Assembly: GCA_945897695.1 (NCBI GenBank) | Contig: CAMDGW010000021.1 | Coordinates: 1-18,405, forward strand | Direction: 5' to 3' | Length of the DNA stretch: 18,405 bases | From: Pseudobacteriovorax antillogorgiicola | GTDB taxonomy: Bacteria > Bdellovibrionota_B > Oligoflexia > Oligoflexales > RGVZ01 | Shown: positions 7,590 through 15,814 of the stretch, one piece after another | How positions within the stretch are numbered: position 1 is the first letter of the stretch | How the letters are laid out: each line of letters begins with the position of its first letter | Notes under the pieces: model-generated | What the model was told of the DNA's origin: nothing | Seen by the model: the letters and a program-made list of their open reading frames with translations, nothing else | Databases searched by the model: none | Position numbers and translations under genes: made by a program

Positions 7590-9629
7590 TCAGAAACTGT
7601 AGGATGCTGTTATTCCAAGCGTGGTCAGGATCTGCTGACTCCAATTGTCCAGCATCATGCGTTTTCTAAGGAGCTCTTCTCCGACGGTCAACTTCCGGTC
7701 TGTGTAATCATAGGAAGCATTAAGAGATACCCACGCCGCTGGAGCAACTTTTAGAGTCAAGACGTAACGGGAAGAGGTACCAGACGCCAGGGCTTCAGCA
7801 GGGGCACTAGCATCGTCCAATTTTTCATCTTTTTTGACCACCAGATTAGACAATTGGCTCAGAGTCGCACTGCCCACAACCGAAACGCCGAAACTTAAGT
7901 TGTAGGTACCTTCAATTTTTTCAGACATCTCAGACAAAAAAATACTTTTAGTTGTTTCGGGCAGGCGCGTCTTGTCGACTTTGTTCAGTGCCAAACCAAT
8001 GGTGAAATCATCAAGGTTTCTTAACCATGATAGCTGAATGGCGGTCGTCGATTTAACGCCGGATTCAGCCTCAACCAATGGTTTGCCACTGTCAGCTTTG
8101 GTTAGATTGAGGCTCACTGACGAATTGTCTCCGTTACGAGTTACTGCCGATTTGAGAACAGTATTTGTATGATTCAATCGCGGATCTGCCTTGGACGCGA
8201 TTGCAATGCTGTCATATCCAGCATCAATCTTGAAAGGATCAAATTCTGCTACAATTTTGCCGCCTACGGTGGCCGAGCTTGACGCATTCTTGCTGTTTGC
8301 CTTTGGGTATTCATCTTTAGTCGCATAGCCAATTCCAACATCCAAAGGATCACTTATCGGGTATAGCACCGATAAACCCATGGTGTTTGTCGCTGCGTAG
8401 CTAAAAGATTCAGACTTGTTGACAACGTTTTGAACGTTTTCCGGGTCGTCAGCAGTTGCAATGAGGCGACTTGACGATTTGGCTCCTTCCGTATGGTAGT
8501 ATCCAGGGTTTAAACCAATATCCAAACTTGGCTGAGCCCCGAAGGGGCGAGGTGCACCCAGATACTTGAGGCCAAATGCAACGGAGGCGATAGGCGTTCG
8601 GTCTTCTTTACGATCCTCTTTATAGCCATGGAAGTCTTTAAAGCCTGAACTCTGAGAATAGCCAAATCCAAATTTCACCATATAAGACGTTGAAGGACCT
8701 GCTGGTTTTGGAGGAGCTGCGGGCACCGCAGGCGCACCAGCTTTACCAGGAGTTCCCCCAGGCAATATAGGCTCTGAAACTGCCGGTGGTGGAGCCGTTG
8801 GAATGGAGTAAAAATAAAATGGCTGCGCCTGGTATCCGTAAAACTGTTGCGACTGATCCAAAGACAAGGCTTTTTCTCTATCTAAAATTAAATCAATCTC
8901 AGACAGCATTCGACGCTTTTGCGAGACAAGCGACGGAGGGATCTTACGAGAGTTTCTGAGAAATAATTGGGCCTTCTGATAAAGCTTAAACTGCAGCAAA
9001 GACACTCCTGTATAGAAGCGGATGACATCCTTGTGTGGATGGTCATCCGGAACCAAAGGATAGGCTTTAATCACTTCACGGTATTTTCGTGCAGAAAACA
9101 TTGCTAAAACATAGTCGATCAAGGCTTCTTTGGGTAACTCATTGGCCGGGACCTGTTGAAACAACTTGGCAGACCGAGCAAACTTCCCTAGGCGGTAATA
9201 GCTTTGAGCAATTAGAACAGTCGGTAATTTCGTTTGTGGGCTTCGCCTTTGGGCTGCAGCTCCATATTTGATCGCATCAACATACCGACCAGCAGCAAAA
9301 AAATCTCGAGCCTTAAGATAAAGCTCTCCGGCCTGAAGAGATCTTTGTGGTCGACCTTGTAAGACTTTTGGCATTGCTGTTTTTTGGTTGCTTGAAGACG
9401 ACGTGGAGGACTGCCGGGCGTTGGACGGACCTGGAGATGGCGCCCGGGCGTTAACTTTGGGATTTCTTGGCATTGAACTGGAGATTGGCGTCGAGCTCTC
9501 GCTTGTTTTGACCGCTCGAGTCTTAGTACTTTGAGCGGTAGCGGGGGCAAATGGAATGGCGATTGAAAAAGAAAGTGCAACAGACAAAATCTGCCATTTA
9601 GCTGCACCCATTTTCAATATTTTCACCAT
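7590..9629 (-). CDS. TPR plus beta-barrel outer-membrane protein
   Basis: A 679-residue envelope protein I cannot name. Residues 1-33 form a Sec signal peptide ending about PATAQ. Residues 35-90 are a low-complexity Ser/Pro/Lys stretch. Residues about 98-255 are helical with TPR-like repeats (GELYLKARDFFAAGRYVDAI, then AQSYYRLGKFARSAKLFQQV). Residues 275-315 are a Pro/Ala/Gly linker. From about 315 to the end alternating hydrophobic/polar strands run to a final Phe (ITASYSF), as expected for a C-terminal beta-barrel with a BAM recognition end. It is the last gene of a PP2C, transmembrane-protein, TPR-barrel series, 76 bases after the second gene. The overall layout matches the TPR-barrel protein at 14057, but I see no clear sequence similarity by eye. 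Start is uncertain: ATG at 9629 has only a weak AGAAG upstream; GTG, TTG and ATG codons follow within seven residues. Confidence 0.75.
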   Translation of the reverse strand: MVKILKMGAAKWQILSVALSFSIAIPFAPATAQSTKTRAVKTSESSTPISSSMPRNPKVNARAPSPGPSNARQSSTSSSSNQKTAMPKVLQGRPQRSLQAGELYLKARDFFAAGRYVDAIKYGAAAQRRSPQTKLPTVLIAQSYYRLGKFARSAKLFQQVPANELPKEALIDYVLAMFSARKYREVIKAYPLVPDDHPHKDVIRFYTGVSLLQFKLYQKAQLFLRNSRKIPPSLVSQKRRMLSEIDLILDREKALSLDQSQQFYGYQAQPFYFYSIPTAPPPAVSEPILPGGTPGKAGAPAVPAAPPKPAGPSTSYMVKFGFGYSQSSGFKDFHGYKEDRKEDRTPIASVAFGLKYLGAPRPFGAQPSLDIGLNPGYYHTEGAKSSSRLIATADDPENVQNVVNKSESFSYAATNTMGLSVLYPISDPLDVGIGYATKDEYPKANSKNASSSATVGGKIVAEFDPFKIDAGYDSIAIASKADPRLNHTNTVLKSAVTRNGDNSSVSLNLTKADSGKPLVEAESGVKSTTAIQLSWLRNLDDFTIGLALNKVDKTRLPETTKSIFLSEMSEKIEGTYNLSFGVSVVGSATLSQLSNLVVKKDEKLDDASAPAEALASGTSSRYVLTLKVAPAAWVSLNASYDYTDRKLTVGEELLRKRMMLDNWSQQILTTLGITASYSF

Positions 9630-9645
9630 CCTGGTTCACTTCTCT

Positions 9646-9662
9646 GGAATCATCCTGATTCC
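9646..9662. repeat. 17-base inverted repeat upstream of the TPR-barrel gene
   Basis: GGAATC and GATTCC are perfect 6-base complementary arms around the 5-base centre ATCCT. The element lies in the 76-base gap between the bitopic-protein gene and the TPR-barrel gene. No T-run follows on either strand, so a simple intrinsic terminator is unlikely. A regulator site or an mRNA hairpin close to the ribosome binding region are possible. Confidence 0.4.
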
Positions 9663-9705
9663 CATTGGCACAATCCTTTGAAAACTGTTTCTTATGGCAC
9701 GAAGT

Positions 9706-11079
9706 CTATCTGAACTTTACGTCACTATATTCCTGATCGACCTTATTCAGAGCCTGCTCAATGGAACCTCCATTGGTAAGATACCCGAGCAATCTGTATT
9801 CGGGAGTAATATCAATCCGACTCATAAGATCCTCACCACTTATCTTTATTAAAGAACCAGGAATCTGGGCTACAATTCTTGGGTCGACGTTCCCCTGCTG
9901 CTGGAGAGTTGCAATCCTAACCAGGGCGAGAGCATATTTTTCGTCCATCAAAGGTCTAAGTGCAAATTCTGAGGCGCTGCGGCAACTATCGAGGTCCTGC
10001 AGACTTGCTGCCGACTCGAGGCACGTCATCTGCCCAAGCATGCTTGAGCGATCCATTGAACTTACCGTGCGTCCGTTGGCGAGAACTTCCAACTGATGCT
10101 GAAGCCTGCGAGCAACTAAAGACACGAGGTCTTCAGTCATCACGTCCTTAGAATCAACTCCAAATTGTGGATCACCCGAAATCGAGCGAATAGCCACAGA
10201 TGCAGTCAAAAGGCAGCCTTCAAAAAAGTTTCTGGGCTTTACCCAGCCCTTTGCCGGCCTTCTTCGCACCCAGTTCGGATCAAGCGAAAGAATTTTGGTC
10301 CATTGATTCTTATTCAAAGCCTTACCTTGAATGAAGGGAGCGAGCTGGCTTGCATTTTCTCGCCACTTTTGTTTCCAAGTCTCGACGCTACAATCAATTG
10401 GCGCAGACGCAGGTTGATCGCCTTTAAGTAGCTTTTGGGAAACGCCCTCAATGGATCCTGTCGTGTAAAATGCATACATTCGAAATAAGGGCAGCCATTG
10501 GCTTTGGTGTTTGGCAGTTTTGAGGTATTTCTGCGGATAAGGAATCACCTTCATTCCCATGGCATTCAAAAAATCTGATGGGTCTGGTTTTCCTATGAGC
10601 GCGGAATATTCTGCGGCGATTGGCACTTCATCTTTCCGGGACAGCATCCAATAAGCCGCAGCCAAGGCAATAAGCACAATACCGACGGCAGCAAATTGCA
10701 TGCGTCTCGATTTCTTTTTTTGTTCGTTCAAGAAATCATTAAAACCGTTTCTGGACTCCGCATGAGCCTGCTTGGCCGGTTTTGATTTTTTGCGATCGCG
10801 CCTGGAATCCTGCCTTGAGATAACTCGCGCATGCCCGGTGGCCTCTCTCCATGAAAGAGAAAGAGACTCTCCTAACGCAGATGCAACATCTGGATAGTGT
10901 TTGGTGACATCATCTTTATGATCTAATACTACCCATGGTCCGCAATGACCCGAAAGCTCGTCCTGCAAACCAAAGTCCATTCGCTCCAGACGGAGTTTGA
11001 ATTCATCAATCAACATAGGACCGATAAATTCTCGATGATCGCGCCTGACCAGGTAGTATCGTTCGAGTTTCATACTCAT
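9706..11079 (-). CDS. Bitopic inner-membrane protein with GYF-like N-terminal domain
   Basis: I do not recognise this protein of about 457 residues as a named family. Residues about 8-65 (YYLVRRDHREFIGP, then GPWVVLD) resemble a GYF_2-type domain: aromatic start, Gly-Pro, a helix and a late Gly-x-W. A basic, charged linker (about 85-127) leads to one transmembrane helix (about 128-146, AAVGIVLIALAAAYWML), followed by a roughly 310-residue periplasmic domain with four cysteines (in APIDCS, FEGCLL, QMTCLE and LDSCRS) that could form two disulfides. The positive-inside rule fits cytoplasmic N-terminus and periplasmic C-terminus. Its start overlaps the PP2C stop: ATG at 11079 shares one base with the TGA, and GTG at 11082 or ATG at 11073 are alternatives with usable Shine-Dalgarno sites. 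Coupling to PP2C upstream and a TPR-barrel gene downstream suggests a signal-to-envelope chain. Confidence 0.7.
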   Translation of the reverse strand: MSMKLERYYLVRRDHREFIGPMLIDEFKLRLERMDFGLQDELSGHCGPWVVLDHKDDVTKHYPDVASALGESLSLSWREATGHARVISRQDSRRDRKKSKPAKQAHAESRNGFNDFLNEQKKKSRRMQFAAVGIVLIALAAAYWMLSRKDEVPIAAEYSALIGKPDPSDFLNAMGMKVIPYPQKYLKTAKHQSQWLPLFRMYAFYTTGSIEGVSQKLLKGDQPASAPIDCSVETWKQKWRENASQLAPFIQGKALNKNQWTKILSLDPNWVRRRPAKGWVKPRNFFEGCLLTASVAIRSISGDPQFGVDSKDVMTEDLVSLVARRLQHQLEVLANGRTVSSMDRSSMLGQMTCLESAASLQDLDSCRSASEFALRPLMDEKYALALVRIATLQQQGNVDPRIVAQIPGSLIKISGEDLMSRIDITPEYRLLGYLTNGGSIEQALNKVDQEYSDVKFR

Positions 11080-11804
11080 CACCTAACCTCACTGAGCAAG
11101 ACGGTGATATTGTCTCGACCACCTGCAGCATTTGCAGCTGCAATCAAGAGCTGCGGAATCGCGTCAAATTTAGAATAATTCTTACGGACGATGCTGGCGA
11201 TTTCGTTATCGGCAATCATACCGCTCAGCCCATCGGAGCATGTGATGAATAATTGTCCAGGTTTTAGCGCCACTTCATAGATGTCAGCTTCGCAATTTGG
11301 ACCTAGTCCTAGCGCTTTCACTAACGCCTCGTCTTTTGCGCCAGGCTGAACCTGGTCTGGATTTAGCCAGCCTTTGGCCGCAAATGTTCCAACGTTATGA
11401 TCAATCGTCAGCTGGAAAATATGCCCTGCGTAATACATGTAGGTCCGGCTATCGCCTACATGTGCCAAATGCAGTCTATCGCCCACAAACACCAGGCAAT
11501 TCATCGTTGTTCCCATGCCTGCGATTTCCGTCTCAAGCTGACCGCGAGTCAAGATATCCTGGTTTAGTTCATCAACGGCCCGCACGAGAAAGCTATTCAC
11601 CTCACCGTGGCGAATGGTGTCACTGCTCTGAAAGACCCTTTTCATAGAGTTTACAGCAATCGATGAGGCAACCTCACCCCCGCGACGACCTCCAATTCCA
11701 TCTGCGACCACGCCCAATCCCTGAGCTTCATCGTAGAAAATACTGTCTTGATTGGCTTTTCTTTTGCGCCCAATATCGGTTGCGCCTGCCATTCTGATAC
11801 GCAT
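11079..11804 (-). CDS. PP2C-family Ser/Thr protein phosphatase
   Basis: A 241-residue cytoplasmic metal-dependent phosphatase (PPM/PP2C, bacterial PrpC/Stp type) that removes phosphate from Ser/Thr. All core motifs are present: KANQDS with Asp 20, VADGIGG with Asp 35, GMGTT (96-100), HVGDSR (115-120), CSDGL with Asp 191 and GGRDNITV with Asp 231. These are the metal-binding and active-site residues of the family, so it should be active. No transmembrane or extra domain is present. ATG at 11804 is chosen because GGAGG lies 5 bases upstream; the frame is open 36 bases further but that extension covers the Shine-Dalgarno. It begins the operon with the bitopic protein, whose start it overlaps. 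A natural opponent is a Hanks-type kinase; one begins at 18098, though it is distant and on the other strand. Confidence 0.93.
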   Translation of the reverse strand: MRIRMAGATDIGRKRKANQDSIFYDEAQGLGVVADGIGGRRGGEVASSIAVNSMKRVFQSSDTIRHGEVNSFLVRAVDELNQDILTRGQLETEIAGMGTTMNCLVFVGDRLHLAHVGDSRTYMYYAGHIFQLTIDHNVGTFAAKGWLNPDQVQPGAKDEALVKALGLGPNCEADIYEVALKPGQLFITCSDGLSGMIADNEIASIVRKNYSKFDAIPQLLIAAANAAGGRDNITVLLSEVR

Positions 11805-11806
11805 TT

Positions 11807-11816
11807 CACCCTCCAA
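11807..11816 (-). promoter_or_regulatory. Ribosome binding site setting the PP2C start
   Basis: On the minus strand a strong GGAGGG precedes the ATG at 11804 by about 5 bases. It lies inside the longer open frame beginning at 11840 and shows that the shorter product is the real one. Confidence 0.7.
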
Positions 11817-11971
11817 AAACCTCGAGAAAAAGCACTGCATCTATCGGACTTCCTTGGGAAACCTTTAAAAATCTATTCTAAGGTTTTAGCACGTGGAATT
11901 CCCCCCCCAACCTGAGGTATACCGATCCGTCCCTCGAATGCGTTTGGTTTTTAAACAAAAAAGGACCAATT

Positions 11972-13135
11972 ATGCCTATGCCTAAAGCTAAGTGGAGCCG
12001 GTTTGGCACCTCCATATTTTCCCTCATGACTCAAGCGGCAAACAAGCACGGAGCGGTCAACCTTGCTCAAGGCTTTCCCAATTTTGATGGACCTGAGGAA
12101 ATCAAAGAGGCCGCCATCAAGGCCATGAAAGGTGATTACAATCAGTATGCTCCATCGGTAGGACTGCCCCGCCTTCGAGAACTACTAAGCTCAAGAATGC
12201 TCAAGACTTCAGCTGTGAAGTATTCTGCAGACGATGAAATCACAGTTTTTTCCGGCGCCACCGAGGCGCTTTTTTGTACTTTTCAGGCATTTTTTAATCC
12301 AGGCGACGAAATCATTGTTTTCGCACCGTTTTTTGACTGCTACCCAGCAGGAGCTTTTTCATCAGGCTCCAAACTGGTGGAAGTTCAACTTCGCACACCT
12401 GACTGGACTTTTACGGCCGAAGACTTACAACGTGCGTTGACGCCCCGCACGAAAGCTATCCTGGTCAACACTCCGCACAACCCAACAGGGAGAGTTTTCA
12501 CAAAAAAAGAGATGACAGACATTGCTGACTTCGCGAAAGCAAACGATCTTCTTGTTATTACTGACGAGGTCTATGAAGAACTCGTTTACGACAGCATCCC
12601 GTTCACACGTATGTCGACCCTTGACGGCATGCGAGACCGCACCGTGGTGATTTCAAGCTCTGCTAAGACCTTTAGTCTAACCGGATGGAAAATCGGATAC
12701 ACATTCGCCCCACCTCACCTAACCAAAGAGCTCCGGGCTGTCCATCAGTTCACGGTTTTTTGCAGTGCGACACCCTTACAAGCTGGCATTTGTGCTGCGC
12801 TGGAACTTCCTGAGGCCTATTATGGACAGCTGCGAGCGGACTACCAAAAGCGGCGCGATTTACTTTGCAACGGTTTGACAGAGTTAGGTTTCAAGTTTCG
12901 AAAGCCTGAGGGCACGTACTTTGTGGTTGCAGATTATAGCGTAATCTCCAACCTTCAGGATCAAATGTTTTCATTATGGCTAACGGAAACCAAAAAAGTT
13001 GCTGTGATTCCTACTAGCGTCTTTTTTGAAAACCCAGAAGACATTGCTGCCCGTCAACGGTATGTGCGGTTTGCGTTCTGCAAAGACACAGAAACACTGA
13101 AAGCTGGGCTTCGCAATCTTGGGGCCAACCTTTGA
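11972..13135 (+). CDS. PLP-dependent aminotransferase, methionine aminotransferase (YbdL)-like
   Basis: A 387-residue class I/II (fold type I) aminotransferase. The sequence follows E. coli YbdL, a methionine aminotransferase, closely: GTSIF near the start, NLAQGFPNFDGP (30-41), NQYAP, SGATEAL (94-100), NTPHNPTG (166-173, Asn 170 contacts PLP), ITDEVYEE (Asp 198, Tyr 201), SSSAKTFSLTGWKIGY with Lys 232 as the Schiff-base lysine, EGTYFVVADYS and a late RYVRFAF with Arg 366 for the substrate carboxylate. Kynurenine/cysteine-conjugate aminotransferases share these motifs, so methionine or aromatic substrates are both possible. The ATG follows AGGA by 6 bases. It is a single plus-strand gene, divergent from PP2C, and its stop is 8 bases from the convergent DUF429-like gene. 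The intergenic region before it carries a C8 tract. Confidence 0.9.
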   Translation: MPMPKAKWSRFGTSIFSLMTQAANKHGAVNLAQGFPNFDGPEEIKEAAIKAMKGDYNQYAPSVGLPRLRELLSSRMLKTSAVKYSADDEITVFSGATEALFCTFQAFFNPGDEIIVFAPFFDCYPAGAFSSGSKLVEVQLRTPDWTFTAEDLQRALTPRTKAILVNTPHNPTGRVFTKKEMTDIADFAKANDLLVITDEVYEELVYDSIPFTRMSTLDGMRDRTVVISSSAKTFSLTGWKIGYTFAPPHLTKELRAVHQFTVFCSATPLQAGICAALELPEAYYGQLRADYQKRRDLLCNGLTELGFKFRKPEGTYFVVADYSVISNLQDQMFSLWLTETKKVAVIPTSVFFENPEDIAARQRYVRFAFCKDTETLKAGLRNLGANL

Positions 13136-13143
13136 CCGACCAT

Positions 13144-14055
13144 TCAGATAGAAATTGAATCAATATTAAGCAAATCGACCCAGCCTTCGTTTTGCTTGAA
13201 ATAAGGAGTAGGCTCCCTGGCCATACCCTTATGGGCCCAAACTGCCATGGCGCCAGCCATGAAAGCATGGAATGATTCGACGCTGCCAGCAATATCATCA
13301 ATGGCATCTTCACTGATAGCGATGCCCAGCCTAGGGCTTAAGCTGAGGGTACGTTTGGATGACAGCTGGGACAGAATCTCACAACGCAGGTCAAATCCTT
13401 TTTCAAAGTTACGATAACCGGTGGACCAACCTTCACCCCCCAAAACATTCTCAATCTGCTTTAGCAAAAATGAGACGTTAGTTTCTCGAAGCATCACTTC
13501 TGGCAACACCATGCGCAGCCTGCGCTGCAAAGTTTTTGCTCGCACCACCAATGGGGCAAGATTGGCGCTATAGGTTGGCTCCAATTTCCCAAACTCCTCA
13601 CCTCGACCAAACATAGCATCCCAAAGGCGTAAATTCTGGGGGTTGAGCGGACGGAGCTTGTGAGCCCCTTTCCGACCTCGTTTTTGCTCGATGGCCATCA
13701 TCATCCCCACGGCAACGTCATCACAACGCACGACTCCAGGGCATACCGGTCGATCGCAATTGACGCAGGGCGGCTCAGAAATCGGGCAATCCACAAACGT
13801 TGCGGACAGGGCAGGTACAAGTTTTAAAATATCAATTATGCGTTCATCAGAAAATAAAGTGCCAACTGAGCCAATCTTTTCATATAATGTTAAAAATTGT
13901 GTTCCAGATTGATTTGACGTCAGGACAACCAGTGCCGATTTTTTTGCATTGGGTCCAGACAGATGAATTCCGACAAAAGCGGCATCTCCTTGAGGTCCTG
14001 ACGTTACGCAGTCTTTGGACGTTCCGCTACCAACTTTTTCAGAAGGGTGTTTCAC
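13144..14055 (-). CDS. DUF429-like protein with cysteine cluster
   Basis: A 303-residue cytoplasmic protein resembling the DUF429 group, predicted to have an RNase H-like fold with no firmly established function. Visible correspondences are the opening strand FVGIHLSGP (28-35), the VDCP segment (88-91) where the family has an Asp-Ala-Pro, an LPEVMLRETN stretch, and a late EDAIDDIAGSVESFHAFMAGA helix like the family's DalDAl helix. Five cysteines sit close together (90, 97, 100, 105, 111), including a CxxC, which suggests a metal site. The first Asp expected in the GxDxxG strand is His 31 here, so catalytic function, if any, may be altered. The start is GTG at 14055, with only a weak GGCGGG upstream; no better in-frame start is seen before the conserved region. 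It is head-to-head with the TPR-barrel gene with no spacer. Confidence 0.6.
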   Translation of the reverse strand: MKHPSEKVGSGTSKDCVTSGPQGDAAFVGIHLSGPNAKKSALVVLTSNQSGTQFLTLYEKIGSVGTLFSDERIIDILKLVPALSATFVDCPISEPPCVNCDRPVCPGVVRCDDVAVGMMMAIEQKRGRKGAHKLRPLNPQNLRLWDAMFGRGEEFGKLEPTYSANLAPLVVRAKTLQRRLRMVLPEVMLRETNVSFLLKQIENVLGGEGWSTGYRNFEKGFDLRCEILSQLSSKRTLSLSPRLGIAISEDAIDDIAGSVESFHAFMAGAMAVWAHKGMAREPTPYFKQNEGWVDLLNIDSISI

Positions 14056-14056
14056 T

Positions 14057-15814
14057 TTGACCCGCCGGTTTTACTTTGGAGTACTCGTCATTATGCTATC
14101 GCTTGTGCACGGCTGGCACAACGACGCAAAAAGTGCGCCAATTGCAAGCCCGCCAAAGGCTCAACCTGCGCAGGCTCCGTATGCAATGGCGCAGGCTGAG
14201 TTTGCTAAAGGTAACTGGGACAAAGCCGCCCCACTTTACAAAAAACATTTGCGTTCATTTCCCACTGATTTCCGCGCTTGGAACCAACTAGCCGCCTCAT
14301 ACTACCACTCAGGACAGGTCAAGGCGTCACTTGATACACTGCAACGTATTGAAAAACAAACCCCCGATAAATCATTCAATTACTTCTATCAAGGGATGTG
14401 TATTGCCGTGCTAGGCTCAGAAAAAGAAGCCACCCGCTATTGGGAATACGCTGCCTATTGGCAGGATGAATTTGGCGCGAAAGCGACTTATGAACTCGCA
14501 ACATCAAATTACCGCAGTGGCGATGACATGAAAGCTCGACAATGGCTCTCAACTTATCTTCAAAAGTTTCCAAGGGGTCCCGAGGCGCAATCAGCAAAAG
14601 ACCTGCTAAAATCTCTAACAGAAAACAAAAAACAAGATAATGTTGCTGGCTTTGATCGGCCAGATCCAGAACTGACCATATATAAGTATCATCCGTGGTC
14701 CCTATTCAAATTGCCCCATTTCTGGCAGGTCCAGTTAGGCGGCTTAAACACTGAATCAACCGGCTACGAACCTGTCAGAGCAGCAAACGGGACAGGCGCT
14801 CTGGTGAGACCTGCTACCAGCGACCTCGCCATGGTCGTAAACGCTTCCATTGGAGTCGGTCCAATCCGACAGAAATCTGCCACATCTTTTGCCGGCTATA
14901 CTTACAAACAAAAATGGTTGATGGAGTTACCTGGCATTCTCAGCTGGTTTGATGATGGCCTTAGTCTAGACTCGTTTCCACTCAGGGGTGACATGCTTGA
15001 GCGGAGTCACCAATTTTTTGGCGACATGCGACGACAAATGTCAGCCAATCTTTTTCTTGGAGCCTACGCAAGGCTTGAATTTAGCAGGCTCGGATCAAGT
15101 TTTTTTCCTAGCCCGGACGAATCAAGCCTGAAGGTAGTCACGCCCCAAACTGACACCCAGCTGCTGATCCCATGGGCTGGATGGTCCTGGTCGCCCACCA
15201 TGCGTTCAATGTTTTCGCTCTACCTTCGCAAAGAAATTCACAATCAAAGCCCAGAGCACAGCAACAAAACATACGACCTCACCGGTGCAACGGGAGATCC
15301 AGCAATAAGCTTAACACTAACTCATTCCATGGACTTCCCTCAGCAGAGATTAGAAACCACCATTGACATTTTTCAATATGAATTTATTTACAATGACTAT
15401 TGGCTCGATTACACGCGCCGTGGCGTGGTTATAGGAGCCGACTACAACATCTACAAAGGCATCGGTGCCAGCGCGATCCTCGGCTACTACAGCGATGATT
15501 ACAAACTTCCTCACATCAAAACCGGTGGCTGTGGCTCAGACGCGCCAGCCGCCGATGACGCAACCCCGGGCTCATGCCCCAGGTCAGACACTGGCACCAT
15601 GCTGCAAATTGGCTTATATTATAATAAAAGCGCCAACATGCGGATTGAAGGATCATACACAATGGTTGAAAACAGCAGTAACCTAAAGGTTTATTCTGGG
15701 GGCAAAAACACCTACTGGCTTACTGCGACTTGGGCTTTCCCGGGTACGAAACGGGTATCGCGCATGACGGAGCGATTTGCTGACGTCGCATTTACAAAGG
15801 ATGCTGAGCAGTGA
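14057..15814 (+). CDS. TPR plus beta-barrel outer-membrane protein
   Basis: A 585-residue exported protein I cannot name. The signal peptide has TRR, then the hydrophobic FYFGVLVIMLSLV, with cleavage likely after DAKSA (about residue 27). Residues about 43-190 contain three to four TPR-like repeats (AQAEFAKGNWDKAAPLYKKHL, AWNQLAASYYHSGQVKASLDTL, ATYELATSNYRSGDDMKARQWL). From about 210 onward amphipathic strands rich in aromatic residues run to GKNTYWLTATWAF, fitting an outer-membrane barrel, with a short polar tail after it. Two cysteines in a Gly/Ala/Asp-rich loop could form an extracellular disulfide. I use TTG at 14057, preceded by AAGGG with about 8 bases spacing; a TTG at 14015 would place 14 extra residues before the signal sequence. 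Its stop overlaps the PilZ gene start by 4 bases. TPR-barrel layout is shared by polysaccharide exporters (BcsC, PgaA, PelB) and by SLAM proteins. Confidence 0.75.
   Translation: MTRRFYFGVLVIMLSLVHGWHNDAKSAPIASPPKAQPAQAPYAMAQAEFAKGNWDKAAPLYKKHLRSFPTDFRAWNQLAASYYHSGQVKASLDTLQRIEKQTPDKSFNYFYQGMCIAVLGSEKEATRYWEYAAYWQDEFGAKATYELATSNYRSGDDMKARQWLSTYLQKFPRGPEAQSAKDLLKSLTENKKQDNVAGFDRPDPELTIYKYHPWSLFKLPHFWQVQLGGLNTESTGYEPVRAANGTGALVRPATSDLAMVVNASIGVGPIRQKSATSFAGYTYKQKWLMELPGILSWFDDGLSLDSFPLRGDMLERSHQFFGDMRRQMSANLFLGAYARLEFSRLGSSFFPSPDESSLKVVTPQTDTQLLIPWAGWSWSPTMRSMFSLYLRKEIHNQSPEHSNKTYDLTGATGDPAISLTLTHSMDFPQQRLETTIDIFQYEFIYNDYWLDYTRRGVVIGADYNIYKGIGASAILGYYSDDYKLPHIKTGGCGSDAPAADDATPGSCPRSDTGTMLQIGLYYNKSANMRIEGSYTMVENSSNLKVYSGGKNTYWLTATWAFPGTKRVSRMTERFADVAFTKDAEQ

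Noticed and set aside
11875..11927. Possible sigma-70 promoters for PP2C (TAGAAT, minus) and the aminotransferase (TATACC, plus)
   Set aside because: The -10-like hexamers are reasonable but neither has a credible -35 at 16-18 bases; not enough to annotate.
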